This document shows positions 8,796-17,904 of a stretch of 64,000 nt of DNA, piece after piece (position 1 is the stretch's first letter; each line of letters starts with the position of its first letter). A program made the position numbers and the translations under genes. Under the pieces are notes generated by a model, which saw only the letters and a program-made list of their open reading frames with translations, had not been told where the DNA came from and did no database searches. Source of the stretch: Dolichospermum flos-aquae CCAP 1403/13F (GTDB lineage Bacteria > Cyanobacteriota > Cyanobacteriia > Cyanobacteriales > Nostocaceae); NCBI RefSeq assembly GCF_012516395.1, contig NZ_CP051206.1:3700001-3764000 (forward strand), read 5' to 3'.

Positions 8796-10402
8796 CAGGG
8801 GAAACGCATCTAAATTATCTTGACAGAATACTATATTAGTGCATCAATATGGGAAAATATCTAACTTCATTCAAAATCTGATAAATTCCTTTATTAAAAT
8901 TATAAAAATTTCATAAATTTAGAGTAATTATTTATTTTTAATGATGGATTTATTTTGTTCAGTTCTATATATTAATATCTATATTTTTTGGCATCAAAAA
9001 TATAGATTCTATTGTAGAATCAACAGAAAAATAAATTGGTTATATTTATATTTGTCTATATTTTCTGATTTTTATCAGATACATTCTAAAATCTTCTCTA
9101 AATATTCATCATCCCATCCTGCACAAAACTGCTTACTTTTAGTTCCTAGTTTTTGGCTTTTTTCTTTTCCTAAAAGATTAACTGCTATATGACGAATAAC
9201 TGCAAAGTTTTGTGGTGCATTATCCTTTCTTATCCGACAATCATCTTCTCTAAAAGCTACATCTAAAACCCAGTGTAATGAATTCTCTATACCCCAATGA
9301 GTGCGGACTGATTCTCCTAGTAATTTCGCATTATTTGTCAAACTACTTATATAATAGCCTGTCTCAACCTTCGTTTTTCCATTAACTTTTCGTATATATT
9401 CTACCATTCCTACACTTTGAAGATTTACCCATTTCTTATCAGTATCTATTCTTTCTTCTATGTCTGATAACATGAGATAATGACGAATCTCTTCTCTTCC
9501 ATGTTTGTCTTCTTTTGTATGAAATTCACTATATTTGAATCCCTCAAACCCTTTAGATATAGCTTCTTTGAAGATTTCTTCTACATTCTTATATAAATTA
9601 CCTTGATTCTTTTTGAGTGCGATAATATATTCGCCTGATTTTTCTGCAATTGATTTTACTATCTCTTTTTGACACCCCATCGCATCAATCGTTACTAAAC
9701 ATCCGGCTATATCTAATACTTTAATTAATTCCGGTATGGCTGTTATTTCATTTGACTTTTCTTCTACTTTACATTGTCCTAATACTAATTTATTACTAGT
9801 TGCCCATGCACTTACCATGTGAATCGCACCTTTATCCTTTCCTTTATCATATGAATGCCTTAATGTTTTCCCATCTATTGCTATGACTTCTCCTTCTGTA
9901 ATTTTATTGATAGATTTTATCCAACTCAAAAAACAATTCTGAAATTGTTGCGGATCTATTCTCGCAAATACTCTGGCGAATGTATCATGAGATGGAATCC
10001 CGTTTGGAAGTTCTAAAAATTGTTTTAGCCATTTTTCTTTCTTTTTTCCATAAGCCTCCATCAATACCCAACTATCTACTCCACAGATCACTGCACAAAT
10101 CGCAATGGTTACTATATCTATTAATTTATGCCTTTTTGTTCTCTCAACTCTTTTATCTTCTAAATCTTTAAAGTGATCTACTATTGTGATTTTTGGTGGT
10201 AGCTTCATTTTGTGAATTTTGTCTCTTTAGTTTTATTGAGAATACCACTTCAACTCATTTTATTGATTCTTATAGAAACGAATTTACCATCAAATTTTCT
10301 TCATACTCATTTATTGGCTTGATATTAACATGGTAATACTGCCCTTTTTATCTATTCATAGAAGTTACATTTTGTCAAAAAAAATTAGATGCGTTTCCCC
10401 TG
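8796..10402 (-). mobile_element. ISAs1-family insertion sequence
   Basis: The element has ends CAGGGGAAACGCATCTAAAT (from 8796) and the complement of AATTAGATGCGTTTCCCCTG (to 10402), about 1.6 kb apart, with one transposase gene on the minus strand. No target duplication is present. The left flank is IS1634-like sequence and the right flank is an IS5 remnant, so sequence next to the element has been deleted or rearranged. Confidence 0.85.
9075..10208 (-). CDS. ISAs1-family transposase
   Basis: A 377-residue DDE transposase of the ISAs1 (H-repeat-associated) family. The N-terminal associated domain reads DHFKDLEDKRVERTKRHKL and AICGV-type segments with LELPNGIPSHDTFARVFARID. The catalytic part has EVIAIDGKTLRHSYDK (about 105-120), LVTIDAMGCQKEI (about 171-183) and the C-terminal RTHWGIENSLHWVLDVAFREDDCRIR with the final acidic residue. 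All these motifs are intact and the frame is open, so it may still be functional. It starts at ATG 10208, shortly inside the right IS end. Confidence 0.92.
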   Translation of the reverse strand: MKLPPKITIVDHFKDLEDKRVERTKRHKLIDIVTIAICAVICGVDSWVLMEAYGKKKEKWLKQFLELPNGIPSHDTFARVFARIDPQQFQNCFLSWIKSINKITEGEVIAIDGKTLRHSYDKGKDKGAIHMVSAWATSNKLVLGQCKVEEKSNEITAIPELIKVLDIAGCLVTIDAMGCQKEIVKSIAEKSGEYIIALKKNQGNLYKNVEEIFKEAISKGFEGFKYSEFHTKEDKHGREEIRHYLMLSDIEERIDTDKKWVNLQSVGMVEYIRKVNGKTKVETGYYISSLTNNAKLLGESVRTHWGIENSLHWVLDVAFREDDCRIRKDNAPQNFAVIRHIAVNLLGKEKSQKLGTKSKQFCAGWDDEYLEKILECI

Positions 10403-10577
10403 GACGACCACCTGATTTAGGCTCTGTAATCATGTCACTGACAAATTCATATTGAGCGTGGGTCAGATTGCTGGGGTATGCTTTACTCATGTTACTCTCT
10501 CCGTGCTGTCTATTATCTATTTACAGCTTATACTGAGAGAGCTTTTTTACAACTTGTCCGACTTTTCAAACACCCTC
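10403..10577 (-). mobile_element. IS5-family stub: terminal repeat and first 29 codons of transposase
   Basis: On the minus strand the ATG at 10488-10490 starts MSKAYPSNLTHAQYEFVSDM and continues to GGRP, the typical N-terminus of cyanobacterial IS5-family transposases. The ISAs1 element at 10402 then cuts it off. The outer end reads GAGGGTGTTTGAAAAGTC (complement of 10560-10577) next to TCA, compatible with a TNA target. The same end sequence defines the MITEs at 4935, 17444 and 29080. Confidence 0.8.
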
Positions 10578-10934
10578 TCAAAGAATTTCTCGTTTGGTCA
10601 GAAAAACTTTATCCTTTTCTAAAAAGTTAGATAATCATATTGGCGCTATCTGGTATTTTATTCATCATTATAATTCTTGTTGTAATGCCTAATTTTATTA
10701 TCACTACATATTTACCACTACCATCTTGAGTACAACATTAATATAGATAGAACATTTACCATTTGCTATAATTAAAATATTGGTTAAAAGTTAAAATAAT
10801 TAATAATTCCCAATTCATAAAACTGTAAAAAAGATCACAAATTAACTTCCTGACTTTAGCTATTTCCAATGCTTATCTTTTTGGCTTCTCTGCATACAGT
10901 TTAAACAACCAGAAAAGACACAAAAAGGAAAATC
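10578..10934. other. Leader region of nifJ
   Basis: 357 bases of AT-rich DNA upstream of nifJ. I see no gene and no exact NtcA site (GTA-N8-TAC). The ribosome-binding sequence AAAAGGAAAA lies just before the nifJ ATG. Confidence 0.4.
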
Positions 10935-13900
10935 ATGACCAAATCATATGCCACAATTGATGGTAACGAAGCCGTTGCCCGTGTAGCTTACAAACTAAAT
11001 GAAGTCATTGCCATTTATCCTATCACCCCATCTTCAAATATGGGTGAATGGGCTGATGCTTGGATGTCTGAAAATAAACCCAATTTATGGGGAACAGTTC
11101 CCAGTGTCACCCAAATGCAAAGCGAAGGAGGGGCTGCTGCTGCTGTCCATGGGGCATTACAAACAGGGGCATTAAGTACAACTTTCACCGCTTCTCAGGG
11201 ATTATTATTAATGATTCCTAACTTGTACAAAATTGCCGGAGAATTAACCAGTTTCGTACTTCATGTTTCTGCTCGTTCTTTAGCTACCCATGCGTTATCT
11301 ATTTTCGGTGATCATAGTGATGTCATGGCTGCAAGAGCGACTGGTTTCGCTTTTTTATGTTCCGCTTCTGTACAGGAGAGTCATGATTTTGCACTGATTT
11401 CTCATGCAGCAACATTAGAAGCAAGAGTACCATTTATGCACTTTTTTGATGGATTTAGAACTTCCCATGAAGTGCAGAAAGTTGAATTATTATCTGATGA
11501 AGATTTACAAGTGCTAATTCCCCAATCTTTAGTATTTGCATATCGTCAACGGTGTTTAACTCCAGACAAACCAGTATTACGAGGAACCGCACAAAACCCC
11601 GATGTTTACTTTCAATCTCGTGAAGGTGCAAACCCTTATTACAATGTTTGTGCTGATATTGTCCAAAAAATTATGGACAAATTTGGAGAACGCACAGGCA
11701 GATATTACAAACTTTATGAATATCATGGAAGCACTGACGCAGAAAGAGTAATTGTGATTATGGGTTCTGGTTGTGAAACTGTTCATGAAACAGTGGATTA
11801 TCTCAACAACCAAGGGGAAAAAGTCGGAGTTATCAAAGTGCGGCTTTTCCGTCCTTTTGATGTTTCCAGATTTATAGAAGCATTACCAAATAGTGTTAAA
11901 TCTATTGCCGTTCTTGATAGAACCAAAGAAGCCGGAAGTGCAGGAGAACCATTATATTTAGATGTGGTGACAGCCATTTATGAAGGCTGGAAAAAAACCA
12001 CATTCCCGAAAATTGTTGGGGGAAGATATGGACTGTCTTCTAAAGAATTTACTCCCGCAATGGTGAAGAGTGTATTTGATAATCTCACCCAAATTAAACC
12101 CAAAAATCATTTCACAATTGGGATTAATGATGATGTCACTTTCACTTCTTTGAATTTTGACCCCAATTTCTCCACAGAACCAGATCATGTAGTTCGCGCA
12201 ATGTTCTATGGTTTGGGTTCAGATGGTACAGTTGGTGCAAATAAGAATTCCATCAAAATCATCGGTGAGGGAACAGAAAATAACGCCCAAGGTTACTTTG
12301 TTTATGATTCTAAAAAATCCGGTTCAATGACAGTTTCTCATCTGCGTTTTGGTGCTGGAAAAATTCGCTCAACTTACCTCATAGACAAAGCTAATTTTAT
12401 CGGTTGTCACCATTGGGGATTTGTGGAAAGTATTGATATTTTAAAAGCGGCTGCACCGGGAGCGACTTTGCTGTTAAATAGTCCTTATGATGCTGATCAT
12501 GTTTGGGAAAATCTACCCCCAAAAGTCCAACAGCAGATTATTGACAAAAATCTGAAAGTTTACGCTATTAACGCTAGTCAAGTAGCGAAAAATAGTGGTA
12601 TGGGACACAGAATTAATACTATCATGCAGGTGTGTTTCTTTGCTTTAGCGGGGGTATTGCCAGAAAAAGCAGCAATTGCTAAAATCAAACAAGCCATAGA
12701 AAAAACCTATGGTAAAAAAGGCGCGGAAGTTGTCAACATGAATTTAAAAGCGGTAGACAACACTCTAGAAAATCTCCATGAAGTCGGTAATAGGTCATTG
12801 GTAAGAGGTAATAGGGAAGAAACGCAATTAGCAATTACCAAACCCAAATTTATCGAGAATGTTCTTAGCAAAATCATGGTCTGGGAAGGTGATGATTTAC
12901 CTGTCAGTGCTTTACCTGCTGACGGAACTTTCCCCAGTGGCACTGCAAAATGGGAAAAACGCAACGTTGCAGAAGAAATACCCGTTTGGGATGGTGATGT
13001 CTGCGTTCAATGTGGTAAATGTGTGATGGTTTGTCCTCACGCTGCTATTCGCGCTAAAGCTTATCAACCCAGTGAGTTAGTCAACGCACCGATAACTTTT
13101 AAATCCACTAACAGCAAAGACAAGAACTTTGCTAACCAGAAATTCACCATTCAGGTAGCGCCAGAAGACTGTACAGGCTGTGAAATTTGTGTTAGCGTCT
13201 GTCCTGCCAAAAACAAGGCAGAACCCACCCGCAAGGCGATTAATATGAGTCCGCAATTACCGTTGCGGGAACAAGAACGGGAAAATTGGAATTTCTTTTT
13301 GAATTTACCAAATCCTGACCGGAAAACTTTGAAAGTAAGCCAAATTCGTCAGCAGCAATTACAAGAACCGTTGTTTGAATTTTCTGGTGCTTGTGCTGGT
13401 TGTGGAGAAACACCCTACCTTAAATTATTAACACAATTGTTTGGCGATCGCTCACTCATTGCCAACGCCACCGGTTGTTCTTCCATTTACGGGGGAAATC
13501 TCCCCACAACTCCCTGGAGTCAAAACGCAGACGGAAGAGGTCCAGCATGGTCCAATAGTTTATTTGAAGATAACGCCGAATTCGGTTTTGGTTATCGTTT
13601 ATCCATAGACAAACAAGCGGAATTTGCAGCGGAATTATTGCAACAATTAAGTAGTGAAATTGGCGATAATTTAGTTAATGCCATTCTCAAAGCTGAACAA
13701 AAAACCGAAGCTGATATTTGGGAACAACGGGAAAGAATCGTCATTCTCAAACACAAACTCCAAGAAATTTTAAACGCAGATGAACACAGATACACGCAGA
13801 TAGAATCAAAAAATATCCGCGTTAATCAGCGTTTATCTGCGTTTGAAAATCTCAAATCCCTCGCTGATTATTTAGTTAAGAAAAGTGTGTGGATAGTTGG

Positions 13901-14522
13901 GGGTGATGGTTGGGCGTATGATATAGATTTTGGTGGGATTGATCATGTGATTTCTACAGGTCGCAATGTCAATATTTTGGTCATGGATACAGAAGTTTAT
14001 TCTAACACTGGAGGACAATCTTCTAAAGCTACTCCCAAAGCCGCAGTTGCTAAATATGCGACTGGTGGAAAACCTGCACCTAAGAAAGATTTGGGTTTAA
14101 TGGCCATGACTTATGGTAATGTTTATGTGGCGAGTGTGGCGCTAGGTGCGAAGGATGAACATACACTCAAAGCATTTTTAGAAGCGGAAGCTTTTGATGG
14201 TCCATCAATCATTATTGCTTACAGTCATTGTATTGCTCATGGTATTGATATGACCAAAGGTTTACATCAGCAAAAGGCTCTAGTAGACTCAGGAAGATGG
14301 TTGTTATATCGCTATAATCCAGCATTACAATCACAGGGTAAAAATCCCCTCCAATTGGATATGAAAGCGCCTTCTGAATCGGTGGAAAAATCCATGTATC
14401 AAGAGAATCGGTTTAAGATGTTGACGAAGAGTAAACCAGAGGTTGCGAAGTTGTTACTAGAACAAGCGCAAATGGAAGTTAATGCAAGATGGGAAATGTA
14501 TCAATATTTGGCTAATAGGTAA
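10935..14522 (+). CDS. nifJ: Pyruvate:ferredoxin (flavodoxin) oxidoreductase
   Basis: NifJ oxidises pyruvate with coenzyme A to acetyl-CoA and CO2 and reduces ferredoxin or flavodoxin, feeding nitrogenase or fermentative hydrogen metabolism. The single 1195-residue chain shows the pyruvate-binding N-terminal domain (YPITPSSNMGEWAD, residues about 28-41), two 4Fe-4S motifs (CVQCGKCVMVCPH near 690 and CTGCEICVSVCP near 747), and the thiamine-diphosphate domain with CAGCGE, GCSSIYGGNLPTTPW (near 850) and GGDGWAYDIDFGG. Residues about 946-970 are encoded by a dispersed inverted repeat and look like an in-frame insertion in a linker. A ribosome-binding site precedes the ATG and a hairpin follows the stop. 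The hox hydrogenase, a possible electron partner, is 22 kb downstream. Confidence 0.96.
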   Translation: MTKSYATIDGNEAVARVAYKLNEVIAIYPITPSSNMGEWADAWMSENKPNLWGTVPSVTQMQSEGGAAAAVHGALQTGALSTTFTASQGLLLMIPNLYKIAGELTSFVLHVSARSLATHALSIFGDHSDVMAARATGFAFLCSASVQESHDFALISHAATLEARVPFMHFFDGFRTSHEVQKVELLSDEDLQVLIPQSLVFAYRQRCLTPDKPVLRGTAQNPDVYFQSREGANPYYNVCADIVQKIMDKFGERTGRYYKLYEYHGSTDAERVIVIMGSGCETVHETVDYLNNQGEKVGVIKVRLFRPFDVSRFIEALPNSVKSIAVLDRTKEAGSAGEPLYLDVVTAIYEGWKKTTFPKIVGGRYGLSSKEFTPAMVKSVFDNLTQIKPKNHFTIGINDDVTFTSLNFDPNFSTEPDHVVRAMFYGLGSDGTVGANKNSIKIIGEGTENNAQGYFVYDSKKSGSMTVSHLRFGAGKIRSTYLIDKANFIGCHHWGFVESIDILKAAAPGATLLLNSPYDADHVWENLPPKVQQQIIDKNLKVYAINASQVAKNSGMGHRINTIMQVCFFALAGVLPEKAAIAKIKQAIEKTYGKKGAEVVNMNLKAVDNTLENLHEVGNRSLVRGNREETQLAITKPKFIENVLSKIMVWEGDDLPVSALPADGTFPSGTAKWEKRNVAEEIPVWDGDVCVQCGKCVMVCPHAAIRAKAYQPSELVNAPITFKSTNSKDKNFANQKFTIQVAPEDCTGCEICVSVCPAKNKAEPTRKAINMSPQLPLREQERENWNFFLNLPNPDRKTLKVSQIRQQQLQEPLFEFSGACAGCGETPYLKLLTQLFGDRSLIANATGCSSIYGGNLPTTPWSQNADGRGPAWSNSLFEDNAEFGFGYRLSIDKQAEFAAELLQQLSSEIGDNLVNAILKAEQKTEADIWEQRERIVILKHKLQEILNADEHRYTQIESKNIRVNQRLSAFENLKSLADYLVKKSVWIVGGDGWAYDIDFGGIDHVISTGRNVNILVMDTEVYSNTGGQSSKATPKAAVAKYATGGKPAPKKDLGLMAMTYGNVYVASVALGAKDEHTLKAFLEAEAFDGPSIIIAYSHCIAHGIDMTKGLHQQKALVDSGRWLLYRYNPALQSQGKNPLQLDMKAPSESVEKSMYQENRFKMLTKSKPEVAKLLLEQAQMEVNARWEMYQYLANR
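13772..13844. repeat. Dispersed 'AAACGCAGAT' repeat inside nifJ
   Basis: The arms AAACGCAGAT (13772-13781) and ATCTGCGTTT (13835-13844) enclose related direct units (GATGAACACAGATACACGCAG). The same motif family is found intergenically at 23974-24003 and 36202-36230. Here it is translated in frame into about 25 residues of NifJ. Confidence 0.75.
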
Positions 14523-14530
14523 TTTAATTT

Positions 14531-14562
14531 AGATCCCCGACTTCTTAGAGAAGTCGGGGATC
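14531..14562. terminator. Hairpin GATCCCCGACTTCTT, likely bidirectional terminator
   Basis: A nearly perfect stem, GATCCCCGACTTCT / AGAAGTCGGGGATC, lies between the convergent nifJ and methyltransferase genes. Related hairpins occur at 28811, 39261 and 42723, so it is also a member of a dispersed hairpin family. Confidence 0.7.
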
Positions 14563-14643
14563 TTGCTATTCACGATTTGGGAAAAATTATTTATTCGATT
14601 TTTAAATGCGAGTCCTTCTTTTTCGACTTTGGATTATCTCTAA

Positions 14644-16557
14644 TCAAAATAATGAAAGTTGACCTTCTTTTTTTAATGTCCAACTATTTTCTCCTATTCG
14701 TTCTCCAATATCTTCTAATACGCTCAAAATAGTTTGATTTTCTGGGGTAGTTCCATTTTTTAAAAGCGGTAATAGATGCAAAACTATTTCATCAAAACTT
14801 GGCTTTTTCTTTTCTCGTTCCATTCTGCGTAAATAACTAATCAAATAGTATTTAATTCTCAATTTTACATCAATATGTGACTTGAATTTCGTGTCTTTTT
14901 TCAGAGTAAATAGTTCTGTTTTTTCGTCATATTCAAAATTATCAATTAAAATTGGTGTTAAATCTGAATACTGTTTTTTTAACAAGTCTAAAAAACCTAA
15001 TTCTAAGCCTTTAATAATGAGTTCATCATTAATTTGTTCCAGGCTTGCACCATCATTTTTTGCAATAATTCCTTCAATAGTCTGAATGACAATTTCTGCA
15101 ATATCCATCCCTAAATTGGCTTTCATGATGGCTTTAGGACTGCGAACTTTACGAAAATTAATGATTAGTTGTCCTGACAAAACTGTAAAAGGATTTTGTC
15201 TTTTCTTAAAACTTGTTTGTCCGTTTTTTTGCGGTACTGCACCAACATATTCAAAACCACAACTTTCCGCAGTGTCAATAATTAAATGCCAAAATTCAGG
15301 ATCTTTATGAGCAAATACAAATGATAACCAACGATCAAACTTTAGCACTCGATACATTTCTTTGATACTTTCGGCTATTAATTTGTTATATTCATCTTTA
15401 GTTTTTTTATGTTCTCCTCCTTCAATTGCTTCTTGTTCATAGTCTTCTTCTGTTACTTCTAAATCTAACCAAGCATTCCACATCACTGATAAATCTAAAT
15501 ACGGAATCTTTTTACCATAAGGAGGATCAGTATATATATAATCTACACTTTCTTTAGCAATAAAATTTAAATTAGTAGCTGAACCTTTAATAATTTGTGC
15601 ATGGGAAATAGTTTTTTCATTAATGAAGTATTGCATTTCTTTTTTAGCCGCAAATACTTTTTTCAAACGCAGTTCAAAATAAGTTAAGATGTCAATATCT
15701 ACTGGTGAAGGAGCAATTCGATAACGATAATATCTAAAAGCGGAAGAATCACCTTGTCCAGTGGCTGGTTTATTCGGTGTTGTATGATAAGTTAAATTAG
15801 CTTTTGTCAGAAGCCCAGAAAACATTAACATTAATGAATCTCTAATATTTTTGTTTTTCTCCTTTTTAATGATTGACTTTAATAAACCTAACTGTGCTAA
15901 TTGCTTATTACTAAATAACTGTTCTACTGTTTCTACATCTGAACCTTTAGGTAATTCTAAACCTTGAGGATAGGGATATTTTGTTAATGCTTTTTGAATA
16001 TCCGCTTCCGTTATAGGTTCTTTCTTTTGATATTCTGTTTTTACTCTTGCAAAAGCTGCTGAAAGTTCATCAAAATCCACACTACTAATTAAGGAATTAA
16101 CTAGAAAAACCGCCATAGGATTAATATCTGTACTAATGGCTTTTCTATTATTCATTAATGCTTCAATTGCTGTAACTCCACTACCACCAAAAGGATCAAG
16201 AATTAAATCCCCCGGTTGACTAAAATTTTTAATATATTCAGCTACTACATTCCAAGCCTGTTTAGTAAAATATCCATGAACGCCAAAATGTCTTTTAGCA
16301 GATTGTTTTTTAACTAAAATTTCTTCTAATAAAGGACGGGTATTATAATTAAAATCACCCTGAGTCTTAACTGTAGCTATGGTAGTTTCATAATTAAAGT
16401 TTTTACCAGATTGAAAACTATTAGGTGATAAATATTGAGTTAATTTTTCCCAATGATATTCAATCTCATCAAGGGTAAAAAATAAAACAGGTATATTAGT
16501 TGCAGTAGTTTTAAATATAGAAAACTCTACACCATTACAAAGAGCAAAATCTATTCC
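14644..16557 (-). CDS. DNA methyltransferase (N4/N6-type), start codon missing
   Basis: This is an amino-methylating DNA methyltransferase. The AdoMet-binding motif DPFGGSGVT lies near 16180-16205 and the catalytic TDPPYGKKIPYLDL near 15520. Preceding family sequence HFGVHGYFTKQAWNVVAEYI is also present, so the gene must extend well beyond the first ATG at 16155. The frame stays open to 16557, where a TGA (16558-16560) stops it. An in-frame ATG lies at 16590, ten codons above that TGA. Either a nonsense mutation has inactivated the gene, the 5' end was lost, or initiation is non-canonical. No restriction endonuclease gene is adjacent, so it looks like an orphan methylase. The gene is AT-rich and has no HIP1 site. 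Confidence 0.75.
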   Translation of the reverse strand, partial: GIDFALCNGVEFSIFKTTATNIPVLFFTLDEIEYHWEKLTQYLSPNSFQSGKNFNYETTIATVKTQGDFNYNTRPLLEEILVKKQSAKRHFGVHGYFTKQAWNVVAEYIKNFSQPGDLILDPFGGSGVTAIEALMNNRKAISTDINPMAVFLVNSLISSVDFDELSAAFARVKTEYQKKEPITEADIQKALTKYPYPQGLELPKGSDVETVEQLFSNKQLAQLGLLKSIIKKEKNKNIRDSLMLMFSGLLTKANLTYHTTPNKPATGQGDSSAFRYYRYRIAPSPVDIDILTYFELRLKKVFAAKKEMQYFINEKTISHAQIIKGSATNLNFIAKESVDYIYTDPPYGKKIPYLDLSVMWNAWLDLEVTEEDYEQEAIEGGEHKKTKDEYNKLIAESIKEMYRVLKFDRWLSFVFAHKDPEFWHLIIDTAESCGFEYVGAVPQKNGQTSFKKRQNPFTVLSGQLIINFRKVRSPKAIMKANLGMDIAEIVIQTIEGIIAKNDGASLEQINDELIIKGLELGFLDLLKKQYSDLTPILIDNFEYDEKTELFTLKKDTKFKSHIDVKLRIKYYLISYLRRMEREKKKPSFDEIVLHLLPLLKNGTTPENQTILSVLEDIGERIGENSWTLKKEGQLSLF

Positions 16558-16590
16558 TCAGAAATTAACACTGGAGAAATGAACAGACAT

Positions 16591-16974
16591 CAGATAACTA
16601 AAAATGCTACAATGTATAACATCCCTGAATATCATTTACATTTTGGTGGAGTATTGTAGGGTGTGTTAGCAATCGCGTAACGCACCTACGTATCTTTCCA
16701 AGAATTAAACCGGATTCCTATATGACAATCAATTAAGATTATTTTATGTTTAGTTAAAATTCATGTAATTAAATTATTTAATAATAAATTAACTTACTAC
16801 TTTAATAAAGCATTTATAACAAAAATAATGATTTAAACTCACAAAAACCGTAGAGTTGCAGGGTATGCGCCCTCAATTCCATCACCACCAATCAATAATT
16901 AAATAATGACATTATCCAACATTGCCAGTAATAATAGATATTAGTAAAAAATCACATATTGATTACCAGCAAAT
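16591..16974. other. Divergent intergenic region with small repeat
   Basis: No gene is seen. Near 16658-16692 the sequence GGGTGTGTTAGCAATCGCGTAACGCACC forms an imperfect hairpin (GGTGTGTTA/TAACGCACC) of a type common in cyanobacterial intergenic DNA. The remainder is AT-rich and would hold promoters for the divergent methyltransferase and Rieske genes. Confidence 0.4.
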
Positions 16975-17403
16975 ATGAAACGTCGTGACTTTATAAATTG
17001 GGTAGGATTAGGTTGTTTAGCGAGTTCCTTACCTGTCGCAATTGCAGCCTGTTCTCCCGAAACGAGTACATCTGCTAATGCTGCCACGAAAGGCTGGCAA
17101 AAAGTGGGTACTGTGGCACAATTAGACAAAACTGGGCAACTATTAGTAGAAGATTCAACCATTGGCGCAGTATTAGTAGTTGGCACATCTAAAGCCGCAG
17201 AAAATCTGATTGCTGTTAATCCTACCTGTACTCATCAAGGTTGTAGCATCGACTGGAAAGCAAAACAAGGTAAATTTGTCTGTCCCTGTCATGGTGCAAA
17301 ATTTGCTTCTGATGGTAAAGCACAAGAAGGTCCTGCTAAAAAACCGCTGAAAACTTACCAAGCTAAAATTGAAGGTGGTTCTATCTTAGTTAAAGCAACT
17401 TGA
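16975..17403 (+). CDS. Rieske [2Fe-2S] lipoprotein, Tat-exported
   Basis: A 142-residue small Rieske protein. The N-terminus MKRRDFINWVGLGCLASSLP has a twin-arginine signal, and the cleavage region PVAIAAC fits a lipobox with the lipidated cysteine at about residue 26. The cluster-binding motifs are CTHQGCSIDW (about 83-92) and CPCHGAKF (about 102-109), giving two cysteines and two histidines. It lacks the transmembrane hinge of the main cytochrome b6f PetC and resembles minor cyanobacterial Rieske proteins on the outer side of the membrane. Its redox partner is unknown. It is followed by MITE copy B. It may be monocistronic. Confidence 0.85.
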   Translation: MKRRDFINWVGLGCLASSLPVAIAACSPETSTSANAATKGWQKVGTVAQLDKTGQLLVEDSTIGAVLVVGTSKAAENLIAVNPTCTHQGCSIDWKAKQGKFVCPCHGAKFASDGKAQEGPAKKPLKTYQAKIEGGSILVKAT

Positions 17404-17443
17404 CACTCTCCAGGCTGTCATCATATAGCAGATTTTGCTCTAA

Positions 17444-17606
17444 GAGGTTGTTTGAAAAGTATTAGATGAAACCGATAATCTCCAGAAACCTAACCCCCCT
17501 TCCCCCATTCCCTACAAGGGAATGGGGGTTTCAAAGCCTCTCCCCGCGTCGGGGAGAGGTTTGGAGAGGGGTTTATTTATACATTAAAAACTTTTCAAAC
17601 ATCCTC
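17444..17606. mobile_element. MITE copy B, IS5-type ends with TAA target duplication
   Basis: A 163-bp element very similar to copy A throughout, with ends GAGGTTGTTTGAAAAGT and the complement of ACTTTTCAAACATCCTC. It is flanked on both sides by TAA (17441-17443, 17607-17609), the 3-bp TNA duplication of IS1031-type IS5 elements. It carries no coding sequence. Confidence 0.9.
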
Positions 17607-17609
17607 TAA

Positions 17610-17676
17610 TGAGGTACAAACTTGAATTATGAAACTCTTGTAGTGCGGGCATCTTGCCCGCTGGATATGTACCTCA
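17610..17676. repeat. Inverted-repeat element TGAGGTAC...GTACCTCA
   Basis: The arms TGAGGTAC (17610-17617) and GTACCTCA (17669-17676) enclose a GCGGGCATCTTGCCCGC hairpin. It directly abuts MITE copy B. A half-site GAATGAGGTACAAT is seen at 63033-63046. Confidence 0.55.
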
Positions 17677-17904
17677 TAGCAGGAATCGGGAGGAAAGAGG
17701 CAGAGGGAAATAATTTTCTGACTTTATTCCCTATTCCTTGTTATATCAGTTGTTATATAACGCATCAATTCAGTATGCACAAGTATTTTTGCTAATGTGA
17801 TTATGTAAATTAAATGCTGGACAACAAATTAAATTAAATTAAAATTATACAGATAACCCGTTAAATTAATAAGAGTTATTCATTTATACTTAGGTTCTAT
17901 TAAA

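Noticed and set aside
17773-17786. GTA-N8-TAT upstream of ntcB as an NtcA site
   Set aside because: The second half-site is TAT instead of TAC and no TA-N3-T box sits 22 bases downstream, so it is not good enough to annotate.
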